64,000 nucleotides of DNA from Gemmatimonadota bacterium. Its GTDB lineage: Bacteria; Gemmatimonadota; Gemmatimonadetes; Gemmatimonadales; Gemmatimonadaceae. This document shows, one piece after another, positions 27,461 through 36,257 of this stretch (positions are counted from its first letter, which is position 1; every line of letters starts with the position of its first letter). The stretch is taken from positions 1 through 64,000 of the forward strand of contig JACPPC010000015.1 of the NCBI GenBank assembly GCA_016191225.1. The letters run 5' to 3'. Both the position numbers and the translations under genes were made by a program. The notes under the pieces are model-generated. The model saw nothing but the letters and a program-made list of their open reading frames with translations. It searched no databases and was not told the origin of the DNA.

Positions 27461-28051
27461 GTGTCGGCGATCGAGGACCTCGCCCTGGAGCTCGCGAAGC
27501 TCCCCGGCATCGGCCGCAAGACCGCGACGCGATTGACGTACCACCTGCTCAAGCAGCCGCCCGAGGCGAGCCGTCGGCTCGCGGGGGCGCTGGTCACGAT
27601 GGCGGAGCGGGTGCGCTCGTGCGAGGTCTGCGGGAACCTGACGGAGGATGCGCAGTGCGCGATCTGCCGCGATCCCCGCCGGGATCCGGCGCTGGTGTGC
27701 GTGGTGGAGGAAGCGTCGGACATCGGCGCGATCGAGCGGGCGGGGGAGTACCGCGGACGGTACCATGTGCTGGGGGGGCGGCTGTCGCCCCTCGATGGCG
27801 TGGGGCCGGACGACCTGGCGATCGACGCGTTGCTGGCGCGGGTGAGGGGCGGGGGAGTGCGCGAGGTGATCCTCGCGACCAACCCCTCGCTGGAGGGCGA
27901 GGCGACGGCGGTGTACGTGCAGCGGGAACTGAAGGCGCATGGTGTGGCGGTCACGCGGATCGCGCGGGGATTGCCGGTGGGTGGCGACCTGGAGTATGCC
28001 GACGGCGTGACGATCGCCCAGGCGCTCTCGGCGCGGCGGGAGATGCCGTGA
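27461..28051 (+). CDS. recR: Recombination protein RecR
   Basis: A 196-residue RecR, which works with RecF and RecO to load RecA at gapped DNA. LAKLPGIGRKTATRLTYHLL is the helix-hairpin-helix, the zinc finger uses RSCEVCGNL and CAICRD, then the Toprim domain starts with ALVCVVEEASDIGAIER and includes GGRLSPLDGVGPDDL, followed by ATNPSLEGEATAVYV and a C-terminal Walker-B-like segment. The length is standard. A GTG start at 27461 follows the ybaB stop by 26 bp. Confidence 0.96.
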   Translation: MSAIEDLALELAKLPGIGRKTATRLTYHLLKQPPEASRRLAGALVTMAERVRSCEVCGNLTEDAQCAICRDPRRDPALVCVVEEASDIGAIERAGEYRGRYHVLGGRLSPLDGVGPDDLAIDALLARVRGGGVREVILATNPSLEGEATAVYVQRELKAHGVAVTRIARGLPVGGDLEYADGVTIAQALSARREMP

Positions 28052-28145
28052 CGGCGGTGCGGGGCGGGGAACGGGTGGGCGGGACTGGTGATGCACGCGG
28101 CGCGCGACCGGCGCGGCGCGGGACTCGAATCGACGGGGACGCGAC

Positions 28146-28637
28146 ATGGCGCCGGTAGGTTCCGCGAGTTGGTCGTTCACCGAGGAAGACTTCAACTCGA
28201 TCACCAGCCTGCTGCAGAAGTTCCTCTACGAGAGCAACGCGCGCTGCTCGCTGCTCGTGGACCGCACCGGCCAGCTGGTGGCGACGGTCGGCGAGCAGCC
28301 CACCTTCGACCCCACCGCCTTCGCCACGCTCACGGCGGCGGACTTCAGTGCCAACGACCAGCTCGCCCGGCTCATCGGCGAGTCCGACTTCAACTCGCTC
28401 TTCCACCAGGGGGAGAAGGAGTCGATGTACCTCGCGGACATCTCGCGGCGCGTGATCCTCTGCGTGCTGTTCGATAACCGCACCACCCTCGGCCTCGTGC
28501 GGCTCAAGATGAAGGGCGTCGTCGACGATCTCTCCAAGGTGTTCGATCTCGTGTTCAGCCGCGGCGCCGCCGGCGCCACGTCGCAGCCGGGCCTGCTGGC
28601 CGGCGCCGACGACGAAATCGACAAGCTGTTCCAATAG
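28146..28637 (+). CDS. mglB: Roadblock/LC7 domain protein, MglB-like GAP
   Basis: A 163-residue Roadblock/LC7 protein. The domain spans about 10-130: [20 protein letters not shown] helix, [16 protein letters not shown] strands, and [18 protein letters not shown]. It is immediately followed by an MglA-type GTPase (11 bp, with AGGAGA between), the arrangement of the mglBA operon in which MglB accelerates GTP hydrolysis and sets cell polarity in Myxococcus. The C-terminal tail (130-163) is less conserved and ends in a helix. In non-gliding bacteria the pair's role is unclear. Confidence 0.88.
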   Translation: MAPVGSASWSFTEEDFNSITSLLQKFLYESNARCSLLVDRTGQLVATVGEQPTFDPTAFATLTAADFSANDQLARLIGESDFNSLFHQGEKESMYLADISRRVILCVLFDNRTTLGLVRLKMKGVVDDLSKVFDLVFSRGAAGATSQPGLLAGADDEIDKLFQ

Positions 28638-28648
28638 GAGAACCAGCC

Positions 28649-29326
28649 ATGTCGATGATCAACTACGCCTCCCGCGAGATCAACTGCAAGATCGTGTACT
28701 ACGGGCCGGGACTGGGCGGCAAGACCACCAACCTCGAGCACGTGTATGGCAAGGTGAAGCCGGACACGCGCGGCAAGCTGATCTCGCTCGCCACCGAGAC
28801 CGAGCGCACCCTGTTCTTCGACTTCCTGCCGGTGGACCTCGGCACCATCCGCGGCTTCAAGACCCGCTTCCACCTCTACACCGTGCCGGGGCAGGTCTAC
28901 TACAACGCCTCGCGCAAGCTGATCCTCAAGGGCGTCGACGGCATCGTGTTCGTGGCCGACTCGCAGCTCGAGCGCATGGAGGCCAACCAGGAAGCCATGC
29001 AGAACCTGTACGACAACATGGCCGAGTACGGGTACGACCTGACGAAGATGCCGTTCGTCATCCAGTACAACAAGCGCGACCTCCCCAACGCCGCGCCGCT
29101 CAAGGAACTCCAGGCGGCGATGAACCCCGGCTGGGAGGTCGCCGATCCCGCCAAGCAGCGCGTCACCCCCGATCCCTTCCACGCCGGCGAGAACCTGATC
29201 GAGCAGCTCCCCGGCGGCGAGTGGATCGAGCGCGCCACCTACTTCGAGGCGGTCGCGGTCACGGGCGACGGCGTGTTCGAGACGCTGCGGGCAGTGAGCA
29301 AGCTGGTACTCAAGTCGCTCGCCTGA
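28649..29326 (+). CDS. mglA: MglA-like Ras-type GTPase
   Basis: A 225-residue small GTPase. The P-loop is [18 protein letters not shown] (about residues 14-31), switch I runs through [16 protein letters not shown], the switch II segment is [20 protein letters not shown], where the usual DxxG is replaced by VPGQ as in other MglA proteins, and NKRD (base specificity) is in [11 protein letters not shown]. MglA controls polarity and motility in myxobacteria. It is somewhat longer than M. xanthus MglA (195 residues) because of an insertion at about 140-175. It is coupled to the upstream Roadblock gene. Confidence 0.93.
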   Translation: MSMINYASREINCKIVYYGPGLGGKTTNLEHVYGKVKPDTRGKLISLATETERTLFFDFLPVDLGTIRGFKTRFHLYTVPGQVYYNASRKLILKGVDGIVFVADSQLERMEANQEAMQNLYDNMAEYGYDLTKMPFVIQYNKRDLPNAAPLKELQAAMNPGWEVADPAKQRVTPDPFHAGENLIEQLPGGEWIERATYFEAVAVTGDGVFETLRAVSKLVLKSLA

Positions 29327-29386
29327 CCCCCGCGCGCTGCGGGCGGGGACCGACCGGCACGATGCAGGCCACACGATGAGGGCGCC

Positions 29387-30097
29387 GTGAACCTCCCGAC
29401 GATCGTCACCCTCGGGCGCGTGGCCCTCGCCCCCGTCGTCGGCTTCCTCGCCTTCTCGCCCGACTGGTCGTGGCGCATGGCGGGCTTCTGCCTCTTCGTC
29501 GCCGCCGCCGTGAGCGACTACATCGACGGCACCCTCGCCCGCCGGCGCAACCAGGTCACCGACTTCGGCAAGCTGCTCGACCCCCTCGCCGACAAGCTCC
29601 TCCTCGTCTGCACCCTCGGCGCCATGTACGTGCTGCAGGCCCCGGCGTCGGAGCCCTTCGTCCGCGCCGCCTCCGGCCTCGCCGACGCCGGCCGGCTGCC
29701 GTTCATGCTCGACGTCGGCAGCACGCACCTCGCGATCGGCCTCCCGTTCGTGCTGGTGGCGATCGTGATCGGGCGCGAGGTCCTCATGACCCTCTTCCGG
29801 CAGGTCGCGGCGCGGCGCGGCGTGCTGATCGCCGCCATCGGTCCCGCCAAGTGGAAGACCGGCTTCCAGTCCGTCTGGGCGGGGGCCGCGTACTTCTGGT
29901 TCGCCACCTTCACCCTCGTCCGCACCCACGGCTGGGAGAACGAGTTCCTCTGGCGCGCATGGGCCGCGTTCAACGCCTTCGTCGGCACCGTGACCATGGC
30001 GTCGGCCGTGGCCCTCACCCTCTGGTCGCTCTGGCTCTACGCGCGCCGCTACGGCCCGGCCGTGTACTCGGCGTGGCGCACTCCCGCGCCGCGATGA
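29387..30097 (+). CDS. pgsA: CDP-diacylglycerol-glycerol-3-phosphate 3-phosphatidyltransferase
   Basis: A 236-residue integral-membrane CDP-alcohol phosphatidyltransferase that makes phosphatidylglycerol phosphate from CDP-diacylglycerol and glycerol 3-phosphate. The catalytic motif D-x2-D-G-x2-A-R-x8-G-x3-D-x3-D is complete in SDYIDGTLARRRNQVTDFGK and LLDPLAD. About five hydrophobic segments follow. It begins at GTG 29387 with NLPTIVTLGRVALAP, typical of PgsA. It is longer than E. coli PgsA (182) through two loop extensions. Its stop overlaps the cinA start (ATGA), a frequent pairing. Confidence 0.93.
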   Translation: MNLPTIVTLGRVALAPVVGFLAFSPDWSWRMAGFCLFVAAAVSDYIDGTLARRRNQVTDFGKLLDPLADKLLLVCTLGAMYVLQAPASEPFVRAASGLADAGRLPFMLDVGSTHLAIGLPFVLVAIVIGREVLMTLFRQVAARRGVLIAAIGPAKWKTGFQSVWAGAAYFWFATFTLVRTHGWENEFLWRAWAAFNAFVGTVTMASAVALTLWSLWLYARRYGPAVYSAWRTPAPR

Positions 30098-31398
30098 GCG
30101 GCGACGCGGGCGCGGCGCCGGCCGGCGCGCCCCCACTCGACGCCGTCGAGATCGTCACCATCGGCGACGAGCTGCTGCTCGGCTTCACCATCGACACCAA
30201 CGCCGCGCACCTCGCCCGCGCCCTCGGCGAGGCCGGCATTCGCGTCGTGCGGCGCACCACCTGCGGCGACGACGCCGGCGAGATCGCGATGGCGGTCCGC
30301 GAATCCATCGACCGCACCGGCGCCGTGATCACCACCGGCGGACTCGGCCCCACCAGCGACGACAACACGAAATCCGGCATCGCCGCCATCTTCGGCCGCG
30401 CCATGCGCCTCGACGAGGGGATCTGGGAGCGGCTGCAGGAGATGTGGAAGGGCCGCGGCTGGCCGGGCCAGGTGCCGGAGAGCAACAAGCTGCAGGCCAT
30501 GATCCCCGACGGCGCCACCGTGCTTGCCAACCGCCACGGCTCGGCCCCCGGCATCTGGCTCGAGGACGAGCGCGGCCGCTGGGTGGCCATGCTCCCCGGC
30601 GTGCCCCGCGAAATGAAGGGGATGCTCGCCGACACCCTGATGCCCCGGATCCTCGAGCGCGCGAAGCGCGGCGGCGGTGCGGCGCTGGTGATCCGCTCGC
30701 GCACCGTGCGCACCACCGCGATCTCCGAATCGGCACTGCACGACCTGCTGGCCGACGTGCGCCAGTCGGTGCACGGGCTCCCCCTCGCCTTCCTCCCCGG
30801 CTGGGAGGGGGTGGACCTGCGCGTCACCGCCCGCGGCATGCCCGCCGCCGAGGCCGACGCCCTGCTCGAACGCGCGGTGCTCGAGCTGCGCGGGCGCATT
30901 GGCGACCCCGTGTACGGCGAGGGGGCCGACGACCTCGCGTCGGTCGTGATCGACGCCCTCCGCGCGCGCGGCTGGATGGTGGCGGTGGCCGAGAGCTGCA
31001 CCGGGGGCATGCTGGGCATGCGCATCACGGCCGTTCCCGGCTCGAGCGACGTGATGCTGGGGGGCGTGATCGCCTATCGCAACGACGTGAAGGTGCGCGA
31101 CCTGAACGTGCCGCAGCCCATGCTCGACGCCCACGGCGCGGTGAGCGAGGAGGTGGTGCGCGCAATGGCGAACGGCGTCCGCGCGCGCACCAGCGCGCAG
31201 GTGGGGGTCGCGATCACCGGCGTCGCCGGCCCTGGCGGCGGCACCCCCGAAAAGCCGGTCGGCACCGTCTGGGTGTGCGTGGAGACTCCCGCCGGCGCTC
31301 ACGCCACCAGGGTGCGCACCGTGGGCGACCGCGACGAGATCCGCCGCCGCGCCGCACAGGGCGCGCTCAACTTGGTGCGGCGGCAGCTGGCGCGCTGA
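30094..31398 (+). CDS. cinA: CinA family protein (nicotinamide-nucleotide amidase type)
   Basis: A 434-residue CinA with both domains. The N-terminal MoCF-like part has VEIVTIGDELLLGFTIDTNA and TTGGLGPTSDDNTK and corresponds to the ADP-ribose/NMN-linked pyrophosphatase part. The C-terminal PncC-like amidase part (about 275-430) has VAVAESCTGGMLGMRIT, GGVIAYRNDVK, VAITGVAGPGGGTPEKPVGT and the closing helix RRRAAQGALNLVRRQL. It deamidates NMN in the pyridine nucleotide salvage cycle. ATG 30094 overlaps the pgsA stop. A 10-residue Ala/Pro-rich N-terminal tail precedes the domain. Confidence 0.95.
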   Translation: MSGDAGAAPAGAPPLDAVEIVTIGDELLLGFTIDTNAAHLARALGEAGIRVVRRTTCGDDAGEIAMAVRESIDRTGAVITTGGLGPTSDDNTKSGIAAIFGRAMRLDEGIWERLQEMWKGRGWPGQVPESNKLQAMIPDGATVLANRHGSAPGIWLEDERGRWVAMLPGVPREMKGMLADTLMPRILERAKRGGGAALVIRSRTVRTTAISESALHDLLADVRQSVHGLPLAFLPGWEGVDLRVTARGMPAAEADALLERAVLELRGRIGDPVYGEGADDLASVVIDALRARGWMVAVAESCTGGMLGMRITAVPGSSDVMLGGVIAYRNDVKVRDLNVPQPMLDAHGAVSEEVVRAMANGVRARTSAQVGVAITGVAGPGGGTPEKPVGTVWVCVETPAGAHATRVRTVGDRDEIRRRAAQGALNLVRRQLAR

Positions 31399-31870
31399 TC
31401 GCGCGACGGGCGCGGAAGGCCTGTTCGCCATCGTGCCAGGCCCGCGGCCTGTCCGGATTCCCGGTGGTCGTCGAGAGAAGCCGTAGGTCGATCGATGCAC
31501 GGCCGCCGCGGTCCACCCCTGCCTCCACGAGCGCTTGCCCCGTTGCCAGGCGAGGGGCGAGCTGCGGCGCTTTTGGGCGAGGGGGCGCCCCCGCCGGCAC
31601 GCCGGAAACCCGCGATCTGCTGCGCGCGCCCAGCGGGCGCAGCCCCGACATCGCCGACAACCGCGCCGTGACGGGGTCCGCCAAGCCCTCGGCGAGGTAC
31701 CGGCGCCGCCGTCGCGATTCGCTCCACGAATCGCCGGTTTCCGCTGTCGAAACGGCAGCGGGCGCCGGAACGTACGTTGCACAGCGCCGGTCAGCGCCCA
31801 GATTTCACGCTTGGCGCGGCCCTCAGCCGGCCCCCGCCACACTCCCGTCCCACACGATTCCGCCTTTCCA
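31399..31870. other. 472-bp gap before grpE, no gene seen
   Basis: No ORF here shows family features. This gap should contain the promoter for grpE-dnaJ. I looked for the HrcA operator CIRCE (TTAGCACTC-N9-GAGTGCTAA) and did not find it, and no clear sigma-32-type CTTGAA/CCCCAT pair is present. The last 60 bp before grpE are pyrimidine-rich (CCCGCCACACTCCCGTCCCA). GATTCGCTCCACGAATCG (31717-31734) is an inverted repeat with a 6-bp stem (CGATTCG/CGAATCG type) that could be an operator or hairpin. Confidence 0.35.
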
Positions 31871-32449
31871 ATGACCAACCCGAACGATTCCTCGTTCGAG
31901 AACGCCGCGATCGACCCGTCCAACGTCGCCGCCACCGAGGCTCCCGCCCCCGCCCCGCCCGACGCGGAGGACGCCGTCGCCGGCGCCGCCGAGGCCGTGG
32001 CCGCCGCCCAGCGGCTGGCCGCCGAGATGCAGGACAAGTACCTGCGCCAGGCCGCCGAGTACGACAACTTCCGCAAGCGCTCGGCCAAGGAACGCCTCGA
32101 GGCCGAGCATCGTGGCATGGGGGTGCTCGTGAAGGGGATGCTCGACGCCCTCGACGACCTCGGGCGCTTCGCCCACGTCGATCCCGAGTCGGTGGACGCG
32201 GCCACCGTCGTCGCCGGCGCCGACATGGTGGAGAAGAAGCTCCTCAAGACCCTCGCCGGCCACGGGCTCGAGGTCGTCAACCCGGTGGACCATCCCTTCG
32301 ACCCGGCGCTGCACGAGGCGATCACCACCACGCCGGCGCTGAGCGAGGACCTGGACCACACCGTGGCGCAGGTCTTCCAAGTCGGCTATCGCTTTGCCGG
32401 CCAGCTGCTGCGGCCGGCGCGCGTCGTCGTGCGCAAGTGGCAGGGCTAG
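31871..32449 (+). CDS. grpE: GrpE nucleotide exchange factor
   Basis: A 192-residue GrpE, which releases ADP from DnaK. The acidic, Ala/Pro-rich N-terminus (1-50) leads into the long helix AEMQDKYLRQAAEYDNFRKR, the GrpE signature. The C-terminal beta domain is visible from VNPVDHPFDPALHEAI to the family-typical ending VGYRFAGQLLRPARVVV. ATG 31871 gives a clean start with no upstream competitor. It is followed after 15 bp by dnaJ. dnaK and hrcA are not in this window. Confidence 0.95.
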   Translation: MTNPNDSSFENAAIDPSNVAATEAPAPAPPDAEDAVAGAAEAVAAAQRLAAEMQDKYLRQAAEYDNFRKRSAKERLEAEHRGMGVLVKGMLDALDDLGRFAHVDPESVDAATVVAGADMVEKKLLKTLAGHGLEVVNPVDHPFDPALHEAITTTPALSEDLDHTVAQVFQVGYRFAGQLLRPARVVVRKWQG

Positions 32450-32464
32450 CGCCCCGCATTCGCC

Positions 32465-33607
32465 ATGGCTCCCACGAAAGACTTCTACCAGGTGCTCGGC
32501 GTCAGCGCCTCGGCCTCCGCGGACGAGATCAGGAAGGCGTATCGCAAGCTCGCCAAGAAGTACCACCCCGACGCGAACCAGGGCGACGCCAAGGCGGCCG
32601 AGCGCTTCAAGGAGATTTCCGAGGCCAACAACGTCCTCGGTGACCCGGAGAAGAAGAAGCAATACGACGAGATGCGCCGACTCGGCGCCTTCGGCTTCGG
32701 GGGCGGGTCGCCGCGCGGGCCGCGCCCGGGTCCCACCAGCGGTCAGCGTCCCGGCGCTGCTGGCTCGGCGGATGCCGGCTCATTCCGGTTCGAGGACTTT
32801 GACGTCGGCGGACTGGGCGGGCTCGGCGACCTGTTCGGGTCGATCTTCGGCAATGGCCGGCCCGGCGCGCGGTCGCGCGAGCCCGAGCAGGGCCAGAGCG
32901 TCGAGACCAACCTCGAGGTGCCGTTCACCGTGGCGGCGAGCGGCGGCAAGGTGCAGGTGGACCTCGAAGTCACCGAGGAGTGCGTCACCTGCAACGGGAG
33001 TGGCGCGGCACCGGGAGCGCGCATGCCGCAGTGCCCGGAATGCGGCGGACGCGGCACGATCTCGTTCGGGCAGGGGGGCTTCGCGGTCAACCGGCCGTGC
33101 CCCATGTGCCTCGGGCGGGGCGTGGTGCCGTCGCAGAAGTGCGCGACCTGCGGTGGCGCGGGGAACGTGCGCACCAAGAAGAAGGTGCTGATTGGCGTAC
33201 CGGCGGGCGCGGACACCGGCACCAGGATCCGGCTCAAGGGGCAGGGGGGGCGAGGGGTGAACGGCGGCCCGCCGGGCGACGTGTTCATCACCTTCCAGGT
33301 GAAGGCCGACGAGAACTGGTCGCGCGAGGGGCTCGACCTCGTGACGCCGGTCAAGCTCAACATCGCGCAGGCCACGCTGGGCTCGAAGGTGAGCGTGACC
33401 ACGATGGACGGAAAGAAGGTGACGCTGACCATCCCGCCGGGGACGCCGAGCGGCAAGCGGTTCCGGGTGCGGGGGCAGGGGATCGCCAAGGCCGAGAAGC
33501 GCGGGGACCTGATCATCGTCGCGGCCATTGACGTGCCGCAGAAGCTGACGCCGGAGCAGGAGAAGCTGATGCAGAGTTTCGCCGACGCGTCGGGGATGAC
33601 GCGGTAG
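32465..33607 (+). CDS. dnaJ: Chaperone protein DnaJ
   Basis: A 380-residue type I DnaJ that stimulates DnaK ATPase. The J domain (about 4-70) has KDFYQVLGVSASASADEIRK and the HPD tripeptide in KKYHPDANQGD. A Gly/Phe-rich linker (70-125) follows, then four CxxCxGxG zinc repeats: CVTCNGSG, CPECGGRG, CPMCLGRG and CATCGGAG, then the two beta-barrel substrate domains ending around GQGIAKAEKRGDLIIVA. The length is standard. It is the second gene of a grpE-dnaJ operon. Confidence 0.97.
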   Translation: MAPTKDFYQVLGVSASASADEIRKAYRKLAKKYHPDANQGDAKAAERFKEISEANNVLGDPEKKKQYDEMRRLGAFGFGGGSPRGPRPGPTSGQRPGAAGSADAGSFRFEDFDVGGLGGLGDLFGSIFGNGRPGARSREPEQGQSVETNLEVPFTVAASGGKVQVDLEVTEECVTCNGSGAAPGARMPQCPECGGRGTISFGQGGFAVNRPCPMCLGRGVVPSQKCATCGGAGNVRTKKKVLIGVPAGADTGTRIRLKGQGGRGVNGGPPGDVFITFQVKADENWSREGLDLVTPVKLNIAQATLGSKVSVTTMDGKKVTLTIPPGTPSGKRFRVRGQGIAKAEKRGDLIIVAAIDVPQKLTPEQEKLMQSFADASGMTR

Positions 33608-33608
33608 G

Positions 33609-33633
33609 CCGGCGGCAACCGTTGGCCCGCCGG
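33609..33633 (+). terminator. Hairpin after dnaJ
   Basis: CCGGCGG (33609-33615) pairs with CCGCCGG (33627-33633), with CAAC/GTTG pairing inside the loop. It starts 2 bp after the dnaJ stop codon. There is no T-run, so its terminator activity is uncertain. Confidence 0.4.
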
Positions 33634-33671
33634 GACTGTCCGATTCGCATGCCAATCACGCGGGCGGCGGC

Positions 33672-34463
33672 GTGAACCGCCGCGGGTTCATCCTGGCGGC
33701 GTCGGCGACGGTGGGGGCGTCGATCCCGTTGCTCGCGCGCGGGCGGTCGGGCGGAGACCCTGCCGAGGGCGACGAGTACGCCTACTCAGGCCAATACGGC
33801 GACGGCCGGCTCAAGGCGCGTCCCGGCGCGCCGCGGCTCAGGGTTGAGCCAGGGCTCACGCCGCTCGGAATTGGCGGGTCGCGCGACGGCCAGCTGCTCG
33901 TACCGGCCAAGTACCGCGCCGACACGCCGGCGCCGCTGGCGGTGGTGCTGCACGGTGCCGGCGGGAGCAGCCGCGGCGCCCTGCGCTGGAGCACCGCGGC
34001 GGCCGAGGAGTCTGGCGTGGTGTGCGTGGTGCCGGAGTCGCGCAGCTCGACATGGGACGTGCTCATCCAGGGGCTCGGCCCCGACGTGGAGTTCATCGAC
34101 CGGGCGCTGGCCTTCGCCTTCGCGCGGTGCAACGTGGACCCCAAGCGCGTGGCGATCTGCGGTTTCTCGGACGGCGCGAGCTACGCCCTGACGCTGGGGC
34201 TGATCAACGGGGATTTCTTCTCGAAGATCGTGGCGTTCTCGCCGGGGTTCATCGGCAGCAACGAGCCGTACGGCAACCCGAAGGTGTGGATCTCGCACGG
34301 GACGAACGACGAGATCCTGCCGATCGAGCAGACGAGCAGAAGGATCGTGCCGGCGCTGCAGCGGAGGGGGTACCCGGTGACGTACAGAGAGTTTGCGGGG
34401 CCGCATCAGGTGCCGGCGGAGGTGGCGAGCGAGGGGTTTGGGTGGGTGGCCGCAGGGAAGTAG
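33672..34463 (+). CDS. Secreted alpha/beta-hydrolase (phospholipase/carboxylesterase-like)
   Basis: A 263-residue exported esterase. The N-terminus NRRGFILAASATVGASIPLL resembles a Tat-type signal (RRGF), suggesting export in folded form. The hydrolase core has the oxyanion strand PLAVVLHGAGGSS, nucleophile S166 in CGFSDGAS, an acid at D213 in SHGTNDEILP and H245 in AGPHQV. These match the phospholipase/carboxylesterase (LpqC/PHB-depolymerase-like) group. Substrate unknown. The GTG at 33672 was chosen because it places the twin arginine at the N-terminus. It is the last typical high-GC gene before the accessory island. Confidence 0.85.
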   Translation: MNRRGFILAASATVGASIPLLARGRSGGDPAEGDEYAYSGQYGDGRLKARPGAPRLRVEPGLTPLGIGGSRDGQLLVPAKYRADTPAPLAVVLHGAGGSSRGALRWSTAAAEESGVVCVVPESRSSTWDVLIQGLGPDVEFIDRALAFAFARCNVDPKRVAICGFSDGASYALTLGLINGDFFSKIVAFSPGFIGSNEPYGNPKVWISHGTNDEILPIEQTSRRIVPALQRRGYPVTYREFAGPHQVPAEVASEGFGWVAAGK

Positions 34464-34912
34464 GCGTAGCGCGTCGGCGGCTGGCAGGGCGCAGCGGGCA
34501 ACTGGGGCCATAGTCTCGGTTCGGGTGCTCGGCGGAGTATCTGCGTTGAGCAGGCCGGCGAGAGCGACCCAAAGGGCGGCCAGAGATTCGATCACGCGCG
34601 GTGCAAGTACTGGTGCGAAGGCGGCTTCTTGCCGGCAAACGGCACGACACGGAGCAGGACTAGGCAGGGGGGAGGGTGAATGCAAGACGTCGCCCGCAGG
34701 GTTTCCAGACTGACGGCGACCAGGCAGTACCGGCACTCAGCGAGCGCTGGATGCATGACGGCGTCCACCTCGCTCAAACGTGTCACGGCCGGCCAGTTGC
34801 ACCTGCGGGCTGTCGCTTGCACGTTGAGTGGTATGCAGACGAGTGCAGGCGCGAGGGGCCAGAGGGATCAGGCGCTAAGTTGGCCAAGCCGCGTTAGGGA
34901 GCGATAGCTCCT
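34464..34912. other. 449-bp left flank of the accessory island, no gene seen
   Basis: The sequence between the esterase and the SIR2-like gene contains only short ORFs without family features. Base composition shifts here from the high-GC pattern toward a more mixed one. It probably contains the promoter of the island genes. No tRNA, integrase or clear direct repeat marking an insertion edge was found. TTAGGGAG at 34894-34901 is a plausible ribosome binding site for the following gene. Confidence 0.35.
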
Positions 34913-35815
34913 CTGCGAGACACCATCATTCTGTTCGGCGCTGGCGCGAGTCACGGCGCGGGCGGCATCCTCCCGGAGCCGCCACCGTTGGGATTTCAGT
35001 TGTACTCCGAGCTCGCAAAGAGTTGGCCTGCAACGTGGGGCCGCTTGCCGGAGAGGATTGCAAGAATGTTTGCTATCGACTTCGAAGCAGGAATGCGACT
35101 CGTTTACGACGAGCTCGGTGGCGCGATACCGCAGCTAATGCGCGAGATGGCCATCTATTTCGTGCAGTTTCGTCCGGTTGGACCCGCGTCACTGTACGTT
35201 CGCTTGATCAGCTTTCTGCGAAGCGCTGGCGTTGATCGACGAGTACTGCTCTCGACGTTGAACTACGAATGCGCGCTGGACTACGCTATCGCGCAATCTG
35301 GGTTGGGTATCGCGTATTTTGCTGATGGGAGCGACGGCGAGCTCCCTCTCTGGAAGCTCCATGGAAGCTGCAACATGTTCTCGGCCGGGGTACAAGCGGG
35401 CGCAGGTATCAGCTACGGACCAGGCGTCACGTGGGAGGGCGGGATTAGAGCGCTGCCTACCGCTGACGCTGTCGTTCAGCACTGCCTCGTCGAAACGGGA
35501 TTGGCGCCTGTCATGTCGCTGTATATGGAAGGCAAGCCGCTCAATGTGTCTCCGAGTGCCATTCGGCAACTTCACGACTTGTGGTCCGAGTTCGTGCGTA
35601 CGGCCACACGGATTTACTGCATTGGCGTCCGACCGCTTCCAGCGGACACTCACATCTGGGAGCCGTTGTTCCACAGCAACGCTCATTTGCTCTTTGTCGG
35701 CGATCGCGCGGCTTTCGACATCTGGTCCGTCGGTCGAAGGGCCCCTTCGCAGTACTTGACATCGCGCTTTGCTGCCGCATTCGATTCCATCCTCGGAGGC
35801 CTGACGGGTCCATGA
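34913..35815 (+). CDS. SIR2-like domain protein with non-standard start codon
   Basis: About 300 residues with SIR2-like landmarks. Near the N-terminus, TIILFGAGASHGAGGILPEP is the NAD-binding GAGAS loop; TLNYE (115-119) corresponds to the TxNYD/E motif; KLHGS (148-152) contains the histidine used in NAD hydrolysis; and IGVRPLPADTHIWEPL (237-252) matches the GxSxxxxD region of defence-type SIR2 proteins. Such proteins often deplete NAD during phage infection. The frame is open from 34898, but the only standard start is TTG 34988, which would delete the NAD loop. CTG 34913, 11 bp after AGGGAG, is therefore proposed. The stop overlaps the next gene (ATGA). GC is lower than in flanking genes. 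Confidence 0.75.
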   Translation: MRDTIILFGAGASHGAGGILPEPPPLGFQLYSELAKSWPATWGRLPERIARMFAIDFEAGMRLVYDELGGAIPQLMREMAIYFVQFRPVGPASLYVRLISFLRSAGVDRRVLLSTLNYECALDYAIAQSGLGIAYFADGSDGELPLWKLHGSCNMFSAGVQAGAGISYGPGVTWEGGIRALPTADAVVQHCLVETGLAPVMSLYMEGKPLNVSPSAIRQLHDLWSEFVRTATRIYCIGVRPLPADTHIWEPLFHSNAHLLFVGDRAAFDIWSVGRRAPSQYLTSRFAAAFDSILGGLTGP

Positions 35816-36090
35816 ACATCTCTGATACTGACAAGCAGGTGATTGTCGACTGGCTAAACGCGAAGTGTGGTCAGATGCGGTGCACGTGCTGCGGCTACGG
35901 CAAATGGGAGATCCTACCAATTGCCACGCTTCCAATCGCGCTCGATCTGCGCTCAACGCGGTTCTTCTACAGTCAGGGACTGCCTCAGGTTGGCGTTCTC
36001 TGCACCAACTGCGGACACGTGCTCTACTTCAGCCCCGCGGTCATCGGGATCAAGCCCGACGAACCACAGGCGGCGAACCCCGCCGACTAG
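35812..36090 (+). CDS. Small zinc-ribbon protein coupled to the SIR2-like gene
   Basis: A 92-residue protein of unknown function. Two cysteine pairs, MRCTCCGYGKW (about 23-33) and GVLCTNCGHVLYF, are spaced by about 40 residues as in a zinc ribbon; the intervening part has LPIALDLRSTRFFYSQGLPQ. The N-terminus MNISDTDKQVIVDWLNAKC is helical. The ATG overlaps the SIR2-like stop (ATGA), so the two proteins are probably made in a fixed ratio and may interact. It might recognise nucleic acid or act as a regulatory partner. No known family is assigned. Confidence 0.7.
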   Translation: MNISDTDKQVIVDWLNAKCGQMRCTCCGYGKWEILPIATLPIALDLRSTRFFYSQGLPQVGVLCTNCGHVLYFSPAVIGIKPDEPQAANPAD

Positions 36091-36257
36091 GTGTGGCGTC
36101 CAAACGAGTAGCTGCGGCTAACAGCGTCTCCGCTGGGTCCCCCGGCCCGTGTGACCTGCCGGATGCATTGTGTCACTCTATGCTTCAGATGAACTCCCCG
36201 TGCTTCGCCGACACCACAAGGGTCTGATGCACCCGGACCCGCATCCAGTGAAGACCT

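Noticed and set aside
34592..34907. Short ORFs (about 75 residues) on both strands left of the SIR2-like gene
   Set aside because: Opposing frames overlap, neither has a ribosome site or recognisable motif, and none is in frame with the SIR2-like gene without crossing the TAG at 34895.
36091..36257. Possible integron attC site (GCTAAC and GTTAGG-like segments in the island)
   Set aside because: GGCTAAC at about 36116 and CGTTAGG at about 34892 do not fit the RYYYAAC/GTTRRRY core pairs, and no matching inverted partners or integrase were found.
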